64,000 nucleotides of DNA from Chelonoidis abingdonii (GCF_003597395.2 NC_133771.1:143196380-143260379); one strand, 5' to 3'; counted from the stretch's first letter, positions 47,036 to 58,600 are shown. Numbers and translations are program-made. The notes: a model not told the origin generated them from the letters alone.

Positions 47036-48443
47036 CTTCTTGCCTATGTAAATAATTCATTTTAAAATGAGAAGTTTAATAGTCATTCACAAAAGATGAG
47101 GAAGGTTAGCTACCAAAGATTATCAAATTCCTTCTTTGTTTTTTTAATAATTAATATGTTTATTTCAAAGAATATTTTTTTCAAGTCTGCTTTGTAAAAG
47201 AATGAAGTGATAACTGGCATTTTTAAATGAAAATGTATTTAAAAATGCAAATAGTTTATGCCATACTGTCAGGTTTAACAGTTGAGACATATGAAGCTGG
47301 AAAATATTTAAATTAGCTAACAGTGTATAAAAATCTGCATAAAGGAACCTTTTACCGTACGAAGGCTGTAGACCTCCGGAAGAGTCCAGAACTGTCCACT
47401 GCTATAATTTGTCCATAATTCCAGTGTATATTTAAGATATACTGGGATATCCTTTTTAAAAAAGAAAGTAATTCACTGAATCTGGTTATCATCATTTTTG
47501 TCAAACTAAAGTGTGAGTGTATCGCTGTTTATTTTGAGGCAGCTGCCTCCAGAAAGGAAAGAGCAATTTCATTCTGTAATACTTTTTCAGAGGCTGGAGC
47601 ATGGGTATGGAGTACTTGAGCTAAAATATTGACAGTGAATTAAGGTGTCTGTGAAAATCCAAAGACATCCTACAGGGCTAGCTACTTTCCTATTAGATAA
47701 CCACTTATGAAGAGGTGAGAGCTTCCTTATTGTGCTCCTCAATCAGGGTTAATTTGAGGAAGAGGAGACCTGGCTTGGATGTCTGGGAACCCCTTATACC
47801 AAATATTTAACAAGATTTAAAAAAGCAACCCCCCAAAAAACATTAAATAGAGCGCGGTTGATGGTGGGGGGTGAGGGAGAGGGTCTATTTTACTTTTAAA
47901 TATTCCAATGTAAGATTGTGCAGAAGAATTTATGAATATGTAACGTATCAGAGAGAGAAAATTGCTGCCTCAGGGGAGGCATTATCAGCCTTGAGAGAGT
48001 GAGAGACAGGTAATATTGTAGTTTAACATGTCTTTTGATCTGTATATCATTTTATCTTTTTCTGAGTTAATTCACTCAAGCATGACATGGGTGAGGGATT
48101 ATGGGAAGGTTTAATTAGAAACATGTTGAACAGATTAACAGCAATTGGAATACTTGCAAACTAAAATTTGTGCACTGATCTGTGAAGAAAGCAAAGGGTT
48201 TGGCATTGTATTCCGTTCCTGTCCTACTTAGAAGTGAATTTTTCAGTACTAGAACTTTGGCATCACAAATGAAGTTGTGTGTACATTAGGGATTACATCC
48301 TGGTGTGGTATAAAAGATTTTAGCAGTATATGTTGAGGATAGTCTGAACTATCCACATGTGGTGATGCTATGAATATGAGTGAGCTTGCATCTGGGTTCT
48401 TGCTCAGGGCCATGGCTAATACTGCAGTCAGTTTCTTTTAGAG
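47036..48443. other. Unassigned AT-rich stretch
   Basis: No gene or repeat terminus recognised in 1.4 kb. Confidence 0.4.
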
Positions 48444-48756
48444 CAGAGGTAGGGAACCTTTTTTCTATCGTGGGCCATTGACCCACAGAAAAAATCAATC
48501 ATGGGCCACACACAATCCCACAGTAGGCACCTAGGCTCCGGAGGCTTCCCCCCGGGCAGGGGGGCTCAGATGTTCGGGGCTTCCCCCTGCAGTGGAGCAA
48601 GCTGGCAATGCATGGCTCCAGCCCTGCGGGGGAGAAGTGGGGGGTGGGAGCGGAGGCTCAGGGTTTTCAGGCCCTGTCACTGAGCTTTGCCACAGGCCTG
48701 ATTAAATTAAGCAACAGGCCGGATCCAGCCCATGGGCCTTAGGTTCCTCACCCCTG
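48444..48756. mobile_element. hAT-type MITE (313 bp)
   Basis: The left end CAGAGGTAGGGAACC and right end GGTTCCTCACCCCTG (complement CAGGGGTGAGGAACC) are inverted copies with 12 of 15 matches. The second layer, CGTGGGCCATTGACCC against CCAGCCCATGGGCC, is also inverted. The centre is GC-rich. Flanking 8-mers do not match, so the duplication is either lost or the exact ends differ slightly. Confidence 0.8.
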
Positions 48757-49214
48757 ATGTAGGTTATGATTTCACTGCAGAGTTAACCTGGACTCCACTT
48801 TATGGTCCACACACACAAACCTTTTGTCTAAGTTTGGAGATGCCTTTTTAAAGTCCAAGCTACTTTACACAGCTAAGGAGTGGATTAGAGCCACGTTTAA
48901 ACTCAGGCTGGAATCTGCCCACTTTGCAGTGAGAGTGCAGGCTAAAGTTACATGAGTTCTGGTAGTCTTTGAATTTTCTTCCCATGAATTCCCCTAAATG
49001 ACAGATAAGTTCTCCTACAATGGACACAGGAAGAATACTACAGCATTTTGGTATGCAGAAGTACTGGATATGCCCTCAGACATACATAGGAAAGTGCAGA
49101 AACACTGAGGACACAGTAACACAAGTAGCGTTTTGCTGTGGAGACACACCCAAGCTAGGCTAACCGTGGTGCTTGGGCCTAGGGGCCTATACTAGGGGCC
49201 TAGGGGCCTAGTAT
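48757..49214. other. Unassigned; short GGGCCTA tandem
   Basis: No gene recognised. At 49176-49212 the words GGGCCTAGGGGCCTA recur three to four times with an intervening ACTA, a small tandem repeat. Confidence 0.5.
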
Positions 49215-49345
49215 TCAGAGCAGGGGGCCATGGAAACCTAAATACCAGTCCTAGCTATGCCACTGACTGATATGCGACCTGCTCAAGTCACTTGATTACA
49301 CTCTGCCTAAGTTTCCCATTCTGTAAATTGAGGATAATAAAATAT
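49215..49345 (+). repeat. MIR-like CORE-SINE fragment
   Basis: GTCCTAGCTATGCCACTGAC, GACCTGCTCAAGTCACTTG, CTAAGTTTCCCATTCTGTA, then ATTGAGGATAATAAAATA, in plus-strand MIR order. Confidence 0.75.
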
Positions 49346-50878
49346 ATATCCCAAACTTCAGAGGTGCTGAACACCTGCAGGTCCCACTAAAGTCAATGTT
49401 AAAATCAAGCTTCCTCCCCGCACCCCCGGTAATGCAAGAAAGCAAACTGATAGTGATTTTTTTATTCTCTCTCTCTCTTTTTTTTTTTTTTATACACACA
49501 CACGTAAGGCTGGGTTCTGAGGAGCTTAGCTGTTCTTGCAAATAGCTCCTTTAAGGCCGCTTGAAATCAGCAGTGAAATCTGTATAATAGGATCTCAAAA
49601 GGACTTTCAAAGGAGTGTCAGATGTTTCAGAAATGCCTGTCAATATGAAGAGTGAAGATTAAGATGGGCATAAATTACTTCATGCCATGTGGTTAAGCCC
49701 AACAATTGGCTAAATGCTGGAAAACTGTTTCTTGCTCTTCCACTTCCCCCCAGCTGATTCATCTCCTCTTGTAAAACAGTGTGCAAACCTCCCCAGATAC
49801 TAAACTGCAGATTGTTGATCCTGTTCATTTAGAATCCCCGTCTTCAGTTTTAGAGATGGACTCTATGATGTCTACAATTAGAGAAGAGATGAAAATGAAG
49901 AGCAAGCTTTGTTGAGCATGGTATGAGAATTGTAATCTACACAGAAGACTGTTTCCCCCAAACATAGATCCTAGGTAGAGATCTTGAGCTTTATATTCCC
50001 TTTAGGAATATCAGGATTCTAAGAGTCTCTGAAGCTAAGAGGCCTGAACAATTGTCTCACATAGTAGAAAATAAAATCTCAGTATTGCTGGAGTTGGATA
50101 TAAACATGATCACTGTGCATCTGTGTAAAATACCCAAAAGAAAGCTTTTGGACAGACTTAAACCAATAGCAGTTACCATGCTTACAGATTCAGTAGACAG
50201 GGAAATGCTTTCATGAACAGCTCAAAAGAAAGTAGATCTAATTATTGATGAACAAAAGCTACTTGATTTCTTCTGACGGTCCAGCTCACCACCAATACAG
50301 CAAAGAATGAAACAAGGTTAGAATATTTTATAAATGAGGATGTTCCACTAAACTTGGCTTATGCCTACCTAAACTCAAAAGGATATATGTATTCATATAG
50401 GGATATGACTTCTGTGACCTGACTGCTTCGCTGGATTAAAATTAACTTTTTTCAGCCTTACCACTGCTTTTGATCCTGGTTCCATGGATAATTATTATTT
50501 TTTCTTTTTCTCCTCTGAGATCTTAGCTGCATAGTTGTCTAATAAATGTTAATTGCAAGTATAATGTATTATTCTCTTTTTTTCCTTTTGTACCCCACTG
50601 TGTTTTAAACATTTAAAAATGTGGCTAATTACTTAGGTCCCAATATATTTAACACAACTGCCCAACTTGAAATCAGTGCACTGCTCACATGCTTAAATTT
50701 ACACATTTGCAAATTGTGGGGTTAAAGGGGAGGGATCAGTTCAAACTAATATTTTGGCCATGATAAATATGTATGTATCTGTTCTATTACCACCTTGGTA
50801 GTTAACTAACTCCTGCTTGAGTGACCAAACTTACTACTGATCTTTCTTTAACTCCAGTCTTCTTCTACAGCAATCTCT
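49346..50878. other. Unassigned stretch
   Basis: No gene recognised. A CT run passing into T11 and (AC)n lies at about 49466-49503. Confidence 0.4.
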
Positions 50879-50886
50879 ACTCTCCT

Positions 50887-51171
50887 CAGGGCCACCCAGA
50901 GGGAGGGCAGGTGGGGCAATTTGCCCCGGGCCCCTCAGGGGCCCAGCAAGCCCTGGCCGAGAATCCCTTTCCTGGCTAGAGACACCTTTTTACTTACCCG
51001 GCAGCGGTCCGGATCTTCAGCGGCATTTCGGCGGCGGGTTCTTCAGTGCTGCCAAAGACGTGGAGCAACTGAAGGACCCGGTGCCGCCACCGCAGACTAG
51101 GAGCGCCTCCCAGTGAGTATGTCCACTCCCCCACTTTGCCCCAGGCCCCCTGAATCCTCTGGGTGGCCCTG
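50887..51171. mobile_element. hAT-type MITE with perfect 16-bp ends (285 bp)
   Basis: The left end CAGGGCCACCCAGAGG and right end CCTCTGGGTGGCCCTG are exact inverted copies. They are flanked by ACTCTCCT (50879-50886) and GCTCTCTT (51172-51179), a target duplication with two changes. The interior is GC-rich. The 69-codon minus-strand frame (51017-51226) runs across the right end and is not a gene. Confidence 0.92.
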
Positions 51172-52012
51172 GCTCTCTTTGTAAATTGTGGGTGTAAATT
51201 GTGGAAAGTATTGATCTTATACTCACCTCCTTGTCATGATTTCTATGTTACATATCCTTTTATTTGGATTATAATTTATGAATTATAATTTGTTCATTAT
51301 TCTCTCTATTGTTAGCATTTTCTTAAAAGCACTGTAATCCTTGTTAGGCAGTACAGTGTGGCACATATATACAGTGTTACATTCTATACAATATAAAATG
51401 AAATAATATTTATTAATCATAAATAACAAGTATGTGAATACATAGCATATGGGATTGTGTGATATGATGCAAAGCTTTTATCAGCATGAGTATGAGTTCA
51501 GTGTGACTTTTTTCTGAGTGAGTTATGCAAGTCATTCCTTCACAAGTGCTCATTAAATCTTTATCCTGTGCTATCACGTGTTCTGTATATGCCACAACCA
51601 CACAGGGGGAAAATCTATTTTAGAAATTCTTTAGAAAGCCTTACAATTCTGTTCTGTTTTCCATGTTCCTTCACCTGTATAGCCAAGCTCCCTTCAGAGC
51701 ATGAGTCAAACTATATAGATCTCAGAGAGAGAAGAAAATTGTGACTACATTTTAGCAATCTCTATAAATTACCTAAAATTTTGATACCTAAATATTGTAA
51801 TAATTGGCATAGATCCATAAGATTAGTATAGATACTAGTATATGTATAAAATACCTCTTCTAAAAATAATCATGCAATTTTAGCGTCTCCCTGCACAGAT
51901 GAAAACATGCATTTTTTGTTTGTTTGTTTGTCTATTTTGTATTTAAATTACTGATTAGATTGCTTGAGGCCTTATATTTGCCTAACCAGTGGAAAGTGAG
52001 TGAAAGAGTATC
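51172..52012. other. Unassigned AT-rich stretch
   Basis: No gene or repeat terminus recognised. Confidence 0.4.
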
Positions 52013-52015
52013 TAA

Positions 52016-52301
52016 GGTCTTGTCTACACATTGTGGCAATGCACACGAGAGGTGTGTAATTGTAGAGAGCGCTGAAGTGTTGCTCTATAACTGTCCCATA
52101 TAGACCCTGCTGACATGCTCTAAAAAATACATAGTGCACTTTGATGTAGTCCTGTTTGAAACAGCACTATGCTAATACACACTAGGAATCTTTTAGTGTG
52201 CATTAGCAGGGTCTACATGGGGCAGTTAGAGTACAACACTTTAGAGCACTCTACAGTTTACGCCTCTGTGGTGCACATTGCTGCAGTGTTTAGACAAGTC
52301 C
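52016..52301. mobile_element. Harbinger-type MITE (286 bp)
   Basis: The left end GGTCTTGTCTACAC and right-end complement GGACTTGTCTAAAC are flanked by TAA on both sides (52013-52015 and 52302-52304), a PIF/Harbinger TWA duplication. The whole element is a long imperfect inverted repeat: GTGGCAATGCACACGAGAGG against its complement near 52260-52280. No coding capacity. Confidence 0.9.
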
Positions 52302-52395
52302 TAAGTTGGTGTAAGTTACATGCCAAGTAGTTTTATAAGAAAGTATAAGTTAAAGTAGAGGGTGGCCTAGTTTAACTTATATTCTTTTCTTTTAT

Positions 52396-53053
52396 GCAGT
52401 GTAGTTGTAATCCTGTCAGTTCCAGGATATTAGAGAGACAAGATGGGCAAGGTAATATCTTTTATTGGAACAATTTCTGTTGGTGAAAGGCAAGATTTTG
52501 AGCCACACAGAGCTCTTTTTGAGGTCTGGTAAAAGTATTTCCAGCATCACAGCTAAATATGGTTAGTGGGTTACAGATTGTTGCAATAAGCTATAAATTA
52601 GGTGTCCTCCTTATTAAGACATTTTTAGTGTTAGCAAAGTTGTGAATTTAAGTTCCCAGGAGCTCTCTTGCAAGAGTTGTACGGGTTTCCTTTGAGAATG
52701 ACAACTGATAGGTCAAACATAGAGTTATCACTTTGTGAAAGATGTTCAGCCACTGGTCATAGAGTGTTTTAGTCTTTTATCATTTTCCTATATGTGTTCG
52801 TCGCGAGTATAGTGATTGTCTGGTTTTACCCACATAGTTGTTACTGGGGCATTTGATGCACTGGATGAGGTATATCACATGTCGTGATGGACGTGTAGGC
52901 AAAGACCCATGGATCTTGTAAACCGTTGTGGGGGATGCTGATCATTGTAGCAGCGGAGATATGTCTGTAGGTTTCGCATCTGTTGTTCTGGCAGGATCTG
53001 TGCTGCTTTGAGTTGGTGAGTCTTGGTCTCTGGGAAACTTGCTTCTGAGAATA
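52396..53053 (-). mobile_element. Penelope-like element, GIY-YIG region and 3' end
   Basis: Read on the minus strand, the copy covers the C-terminal endonuclease of a Penelope-like retroelement and its 3' UTR. Around 52808-52877 the frame gives IYLIQCIKC, then NNYVGKTRQSL, which are the GIY and YIG half-motifs plus the conserved Arg region. About 52665-52705 shows the conserved VLILKGN-type segment, out of frame. The 3' end extends to about 52396 past ATTGTTCCAATAAAAGATAT-like sequence. A degraded hammerhead-like segment lies near 52501-52545. Reverse transcriptase is absent: the copy is 5'-truncated at 53053, where an inverted copy begins. Frameshifts make it inactive. Confidence 0.8.
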
Positions 53054-53455
53054 ACTATATCTGACCTACCAGACCTCATCCTCAAAGGAAACCCGCACAA
53101 CACTTCCAAAAGATGAGTCTGGGAGTTTAAATTCAGAACTCTGCTAGACACTAAAAATCATGGACTGATTAGAAATACTACATTTATTATTACAATCTGC
53201 AATCCACTAACCTCCCTTTTTATCCCATGATTGCAGACCGTTCAAGGTGAAACAGATTGTTAACATGAGTAATTAGTTGAATGGTCTCTTACATCATGTG
53301 CTAACTCCTCATGCTAAACAATCTGTTCAACCTTGAATTTAGCTATGACGGTGGAAATACCTTTTCTAGACCCAAAGAAGAGCTGTGTGTGTCTCAAAAG
53401 CTTACCTCTCTCACTGACAGTTGGTACAATAAAGGGTATTACTTCACCCACCACT
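53054..53455 (+). mobile_element. Penelope-like element 3' end, inverted copy
   Basis: Plus-strand copy of the same family, starting ATATCTGACCTACCAGACCT, with CTCATCCTCAAAGGAAACCC (LILKGN region) and GACACTAAAAATCATGG (DTKNHG). It then passes through the 3' UTR to ACAATAAAGGGTATTACTTC and CACCCACC near 53452. It abuts the minus copy, 5' ends joined and 3' ends pointing outward. The tail beyond 53455 does not match. Confidence 0.8.
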
Positions 53456-53720
53456 TTGCACTCTTTTCATCTCGCCTGTCTGTATGATTAGATCTCTTAC
53501 GTTGAGATTCAGTGGGACAAATAAAAAGGGATGTGTGAGTGGGTGGGGTGGCTTGCAAATTGAACATTGGTGAGTGAGTGTGAATCTATGAAGTTTAGTG
53601 GAGTGTTCAGTAAGTAAATCTGAGGGGATTTAAGCAGGTGTAACAGACAAGTTGAGACATCAGAAGAATAGGTAAACTGTCCCAGCCTAGATTTACTCAA
53701 CATTTACATACACTTTCTTA

Positions 53721-53998
53721 GGACATGTCTATACATGCAGCACTGCAGTGGCACAGCTATACCGATACAGCTACACTGCTGCAGTGCATTTATTGAAGAT
53801 GCTGTCTCCCGACGGCAGCAAAAAATCAACTCGGTGAGTGGCAGAAGCTATGTCGGTGGGAAAAGCTCTCCTGCCAACATAGTGCTGTGAACATGAACAC
53901 TTATGTCAGTGTAATTTGTGTCACTTAGGTGAAGTGGAATATTCACACCCTTGAGCGACATAAATTTTGCCAACCTAGGCTGTAGTGTAGACATAGCC
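53721..53998. mobile_element. Harbinger-type MITE (278 bp)
   Basis: The left end GGACATGTCTATAC and right-end complement GGCTATGTCTACAC are flanked by TTA (53718-53720) and TTT (53999-54001), a TWA duplication with one change. Internal ATGTCGGTGGG and CCTGCCAACATAG recur around CTCGGTGAGTGG. Related by its ends, not its interior, to 52016 and 14432. Confidence 0.8.
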
Positions 53999-54001
53999 TT
54001 T

Positions 54002-54735
54002 AACTCAGTTAGATTCCCTTCTCAGTCTGGCACTAAGAGTCATTTAACAATGGAAGAGCTAATTTTAGGACTCTGATTCCATGCAACAATGTATTTAAAA
54101 TTAATTGAAATCACTGAGCAACATAGATGTGCAGTTATCTCTGATTAATCTAACAAAGAGGATATCTGTGTTCAGACTGGTGCTATGAGATTTGCTGAGT
54201 ATTTTCCTTTTTTATAGTTAATGGAGTGTAAATGTGATAATTATGAAGTAATTTTATTTGCTAACATAGATGGGACAGGGAGCAGATCGTTTTGTTAAAT
54301 ACAATACTAGAGTATAGGATAGCAGAGTTCATGGGCTTTATCTAGGATCTGTCTGGGCTGAGTCCCATTGTAACAAATTAGAAGGAAGTACAAAACTTTA
54401 TAGCTAGTGCTTGGGTGCCAAAACTATAGTAGGGCATCAAACAGTGCAATCGAACATGAACTTTGTAGCTTATTTCTATCATCCTGTATGATCAAAGGAA
54501 GAATTCTTATTAAAGCACTGTATGCTCTTTTGATTAATTGACTTCTTAAAGAAGAGAGAAGAATAAAACACCCTCATTTTTGTGTATTTTATGGTCCATT
54601 AAGAATCACTTTCCACTCCAGGGCAGGTGATTTTTTTTTTCTTTAATGGAAAAGATAAAAAAGTGGCTTAGAGTATTTCAGAAATACTGGTAGATTTTCC
54701 AAGGCTTTCATTCTGATAATGAACCTGAGCACTCA
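54002..54735. other. Unassigned AT-rich stretch
   Basis: No gene or repeat end recognised. Confidence 0.4.
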
Positions 54736-54880
54736 GGGTGAAATTCACCCCAATGCAGAATGACAGCATAAGGCCTATGAACCATTTATGTCCCACTTAA
54801 ACCCTCAGAGCAGAACTTAAGAGGGTCTTAAATGGTATTATGCTTTATTCTGACCCTTTGGACAGGGATGAATTTCATTT
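54736..54880. repeat. Foldback repeat, GGGTGAAATTCACC type
   Basis: Starts GGGTGAAATTCACCCC and ends GGGATGAATTTCATTT, eroded inverted copies, with AGCATAAGGCCTATGAACC and a distant AGCATAATACC-like partner inside. Confidence 0.6.
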
Positions 54881-55435
54881 AAGATTCAGTTAACACAAAA
54901 CACAAACCAACAGCAACAAAAATAGAAACACCTTCTGATGATGATAGCGGGATGTGAAGCATAAGAGAACTGATTCTTCACTCAATTAAATTATTGTTTT
55001 ATTTCAGTGGAGTTAAACCAGTGTAATGGAGTAGAGAATCCTTTCTTTCTTTCTCAAGCAGTTCTCTGTGCTAACTTTTATTGCATAAACAATACCACAG
55101 TCTTACATAGTAGTTGCATTGATGAGAGGGACTGTTGGTTTTGTTCATGGATACTACCTACAGTACTGAGTTGGGTTTAAGATGAAGTCCCAGTCCTCCC
55201 TTCTGCAATCAGGGAGGGAGAACCCAGATAGGCATGGAAATTCCACATATTCCATTTCACAGATTTTCCATTTAATCATCCCATCAGTGTCAATATTTGA
55301 GCCTACCAGAAGAGAAGACATCTGTAGTATTTTAGAAAGATTCTGATGCTGCTATTTTGTACCAAAATCTGCAAATCTCCTGCCTGTGAATGCAAACTAG
55401 ATTATTAGGAGCAGAAACAGAAATTTCTCCGGTGA
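54881..55435. other. Unassigned stretch
   Basis: No gene recognised. GTGGAGTTAAACCAGTGTAATGG near 55008-55030 looks like part of another eroded palindromic repeat. Confidence 0.35.
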
Positions 55436-55440
55436 GCCAG

Positions 55441-56324
55441 TGTCATAAATAGATAGGTTAGGTAAGGGTTAATCTTCTTTTACTGTAAAGGGGTTACATA
55501 GGGAACCAAACACCTGACCAGAGGACCAATCAGGAAACAGGATTTTCAAAAGGAAGGGTGGGAACCTCTGCAGGTTTTTGGCTTTTTTCTGGGTCTTTTT
55601 GTTTTCCTCGGCTGTGAGAAAGCAAGCTTTTCTTCATAACTCCCTCTTCTTTCAAATCTTCTCCTGAACATCTGTGAGTACAAAAGGAAACAAAGTAATT
55701 CGGCTTCTGATGAGCTTTGTGTGTATTTACAGGGGTTGATTTGCTGGACTGGTTTAAACGGGGCTATCTTTTAAATCAGACTGTTTATTCATATTTTCTT
55801 ATAAGCAAAGAGCCTGTATTGAGTTTCTTAATGCAAGATTATTGTTTTTGTATTTTCTTTCTTTTATATAAAGTTTCTTTTTAAACCTGGCTGAGGTTTT
55901 TGGGTTTCTCTGGTGAGGCTACAGGAAGGGGGTTGGAAAATCTCTTTATATTAGCTTTACTAGATTTGAATGCATCGCCTCAGGGGGAGGGTGATTTCCC
56001 TCGTTGTTCTTGGCCGTTCAAGGAGTTAAGTACTGCATCGCCCAGGCTCATCCAGGGAAAAGGGAGGGGGAAGCGGGGGAGCAGATAACGAGGAGACAAG
56101 GGGGAAGAGCTTGTTTTCCCGTTGAGATAGGGAGACCCAAGGGATTGGGTTCTTGGGGGTCCCCCACAGAAAGGTTGGGGTGACTCGGGGTAACTAGGAA
56201 CCCCAATAGTCCTAGTTGGTGGCAGCGAGATAGATCCAAGCTGGGTTTAAGCTTGGGGAAGGTTCACAGTAAACACCCAGATTTTGTACGCTGAAGTCCA
56301 GATCTGGGACAGACGTTTAGTACA
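55441..56324. mobile_element. Long solo LTR (884 bp)
   Basis: Begins TGTCATAAATAG and ends TTTAGTACA, with GCCAG immediately outside both ends (55436-55440 and 56325-56329), a perfect 5-bp duplication. A TATATAAAG word at 55866-55874 could be a TATA box or near a poly(A) site. No gag, pol or env-like coding sequence adjoins it, so I call a solo LTR of an endogenous retrovirus or Gypsy-type element. GTTGGTGGCAGCGAG at 56215-56229 resembles the start of internal retroelement sequence, so a rearranged short element is an alternative. Orientation was not resolved. Confidence 0.75.
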
Positions 56325-56329
56325 GCCAG

Positions 56330-57639
56330 TGATTAAGAAATGCTAACAGAAGGCTTGATCCTGGAGTCCTTACTCAGGCCAAAGCTCTCATTGCCTTTTC
56401 TGGGAGTTTTGTCAGAGTGGAGAATGCAGGATCCAGTATGGAGAGTTATCTTTATTCATCATAGTCATGCCCACAAGATGCAGCCGAGTTACCAAGTGAG
56501 AATATTTTTTTTCTAACATACATCTTCTTTATATTTGATTTTAAAATCCAGATCCTCCTGCTTCCTATCACAGACTTTTTATCTTACTCTGGTTATGTCA
56601 AAATTTATTTGCGATTTCATGGTGCACACGTGAAATTAGTTTTAATTTGAGATGTGTTTCTGAGGGTGAATGACATTTAATATTCTGCATTGAGGATCTC
56701 ATTAGCAATGTACAAGTAACCTATTATATGGAAAAAATTACAAAGGATAAATGAGCTATTCAATACAATCCATCAATTACAAAAAAAGTTTCAGGATGCT
56801 TAGTTAAAATAGTTCTGTATTTGTATTTTAGAGAAATGAATTGAATATAGGCTGTCAGACATTAGAGGCGGAAGAGACGGAGACAGTTTCACTGCATGAT
56901 GTAACACCCCTAAAAGGAATGGATCAGATGGCACTTAACTAAAAAGGTTTTTGCTATAAGTGCCCCCTACACCACTCATGGTCACAGTGAGTGACATGAT
57001 ATATGAACCATCTCTGGAGACATGGTAGCATGATTGCTGGTGAATTTTGAGGGCTTCAACCCTGTAGGGCCCAGCATGTGGTGGGTTACCAATAATTAGT
57101 TCACATATATTAACAAGGAGAGCATGTTTACATGGCTCATCGGGGAAGAAGAAACCTTAATGTATCTGCAAGGACAAGTGGTTGATTGGAAATGAAGATG
57201 GTGTGCATTTTTGGTCCTCGAGCTAGGGTTGTCTTTTCTCTGCAGAGCTCCTCAAGTCTAGTAGCAAGGCTGCCCCTTCAGGTCCATCCCTGAGCAAATG
57301 TGCTAGCCAGTGTGTGCATGCACATAATCGCTTTCTGCTAGCTATATTGGAACTCTCATGTGGCTGGCTATGACTTTACCGAGAGTATAATCTGGACATA
57401 TGGACAGCTGTGTCCCCTCAAATCTCCAACAAGGGGTGCCTTTTACACTATTTTGCTGTGAGAGCAACCAGTCCTGGTCTAGTGTGCACACAGTCTCTAG
57501 CATGCAAAATCACTCCCAGCTGAATTATACGAATGCTCTGTCCAGACACTCATGAATTACGTTACAGGGTGAGACCAGCAAAATCCTAGTCTGGAATTTT
57601 CCCCTAGAAATGTGCATCTTTTACTAACTATCTCTCTCC
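56330..57639. other. Unassigned stretch
   Basis: No gene or repeat terminus recognised. Confidence 0.4.
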
Positions 57640-58180
57640 TTCTAGACAATACAGGTTCACAGAAAGTCCATCATTTCATTAATAGAAAATGATATGCCCA
57701 AGCCCAGTAATCTCAAATGGAGGTTCCCAAACACTGCAATGCAAACACACTGGTTTAGATAAAACAATAAAACAAGTTTATTAACTACAGAAAGAAAGAT
57801 TTTAAGGGATTACAAGAAACAAGGCATAAAAGTCAAAATTGGTTAAAAGAAAATAAAAGATAAAACACAAACTAATACCTAAATTATTAGTAAGCAAAAT
57901 GACTTCAAAGCAAAAGTTTTCCTCACCACTTTTTTTGCAGTTTATACTGACTGAAAGCCCCCCAGCCAGAACCCCTCCCCCAGGTCAGTGTTTTTTCAGG
58001 TGTTGCTGCTGTGAACAGAGGAGAGAGGTGATATGTGGTGTTTGTTCTCTCTTCTCATACCATTTTCCTCTCTTTGAGAATCATCTCCAACTGGGTTCAC
58101 ACAACAGTCAGTCTTTTTACATGGGAAAACCAAGCTGTTTTCCATTGCTAATATGTAAAGTTCTTCTTCACCCCCTTCTT
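57640..58180. repeat. Probable retroelement-like dispersed repeat
   Basis: The order AAACACACTGGTTTAGATAA, AACAAGTTTATTAACTACAG, AGGCATAAAAGTCAAAATTGG and AAGATAAAACACAAAC is one I associate with a common turtle repeat. No ends and no coding domain; the 132-codon plus-strand frame at 57899-58297 is not recognisable. Confidence 0.4.
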
Positions 58181-58324
58181 CCTGCCAATGAATGGCCGCT
58201 TAACTACCTGATAGTCCACTTGACTTTGTTGACACCTGCCTCAGGTATTGGTTTTTGTCTTTTGTTTCTGAGGAACTGTTTTGTGCTGCTTTTCTAAACT
58301 TGGAGCATGTTGCAAAGTTACTCA

Positions 58325-58600
58325 GGCCTTGGCTGCAACTTTCTCGCTCAGGGATGTGAAAAAAACACCCCCCTGAGTGCTGCAAGATACAGCGCTGTAA
58401 AGCGCCAGCATAAACAGTGCCGCAGCGCTGGAAGCGCGGCTCCCAGCGCTGCAAGCTAATCCCCATGAGGAGGTGGAGTATGTGCAACGCTAAAAGAGCT
58501 CTCTCCCAGCGCTGTTGATGCGACCACACTCACACTTCAAAGCGCTGCAGCAGCAGCGCTTCTGCAGCGGCGCTTTGAAGTTTCAAATGTAGCCAAGCCC
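58325..58600. mobile_element. Harbinger-type MITE rich in AGCGCTG motifs (276 bp)
   Basis: The left end GGCCTTGGCTGCAACTTT and right-end complement GGGCTTGGCTACATTTGA are flanked by TCA on both sides (58322-58324 and 58601-58603), a 3-bp duplication. The interior repeats CAGCGCTG/AAGCGC words six or more times in both orientations. The 109- and 181-codon minus-strand frames that start or end here are not genes. Confidence 0.85.

Noticed and set aside
57899..58297. 132-codon plus-strand frame
   Set aside because: Lies across the end of a probable dispersed repeat and enters no known family; composition is low-complexity Leu/Phe/Cys-rich.
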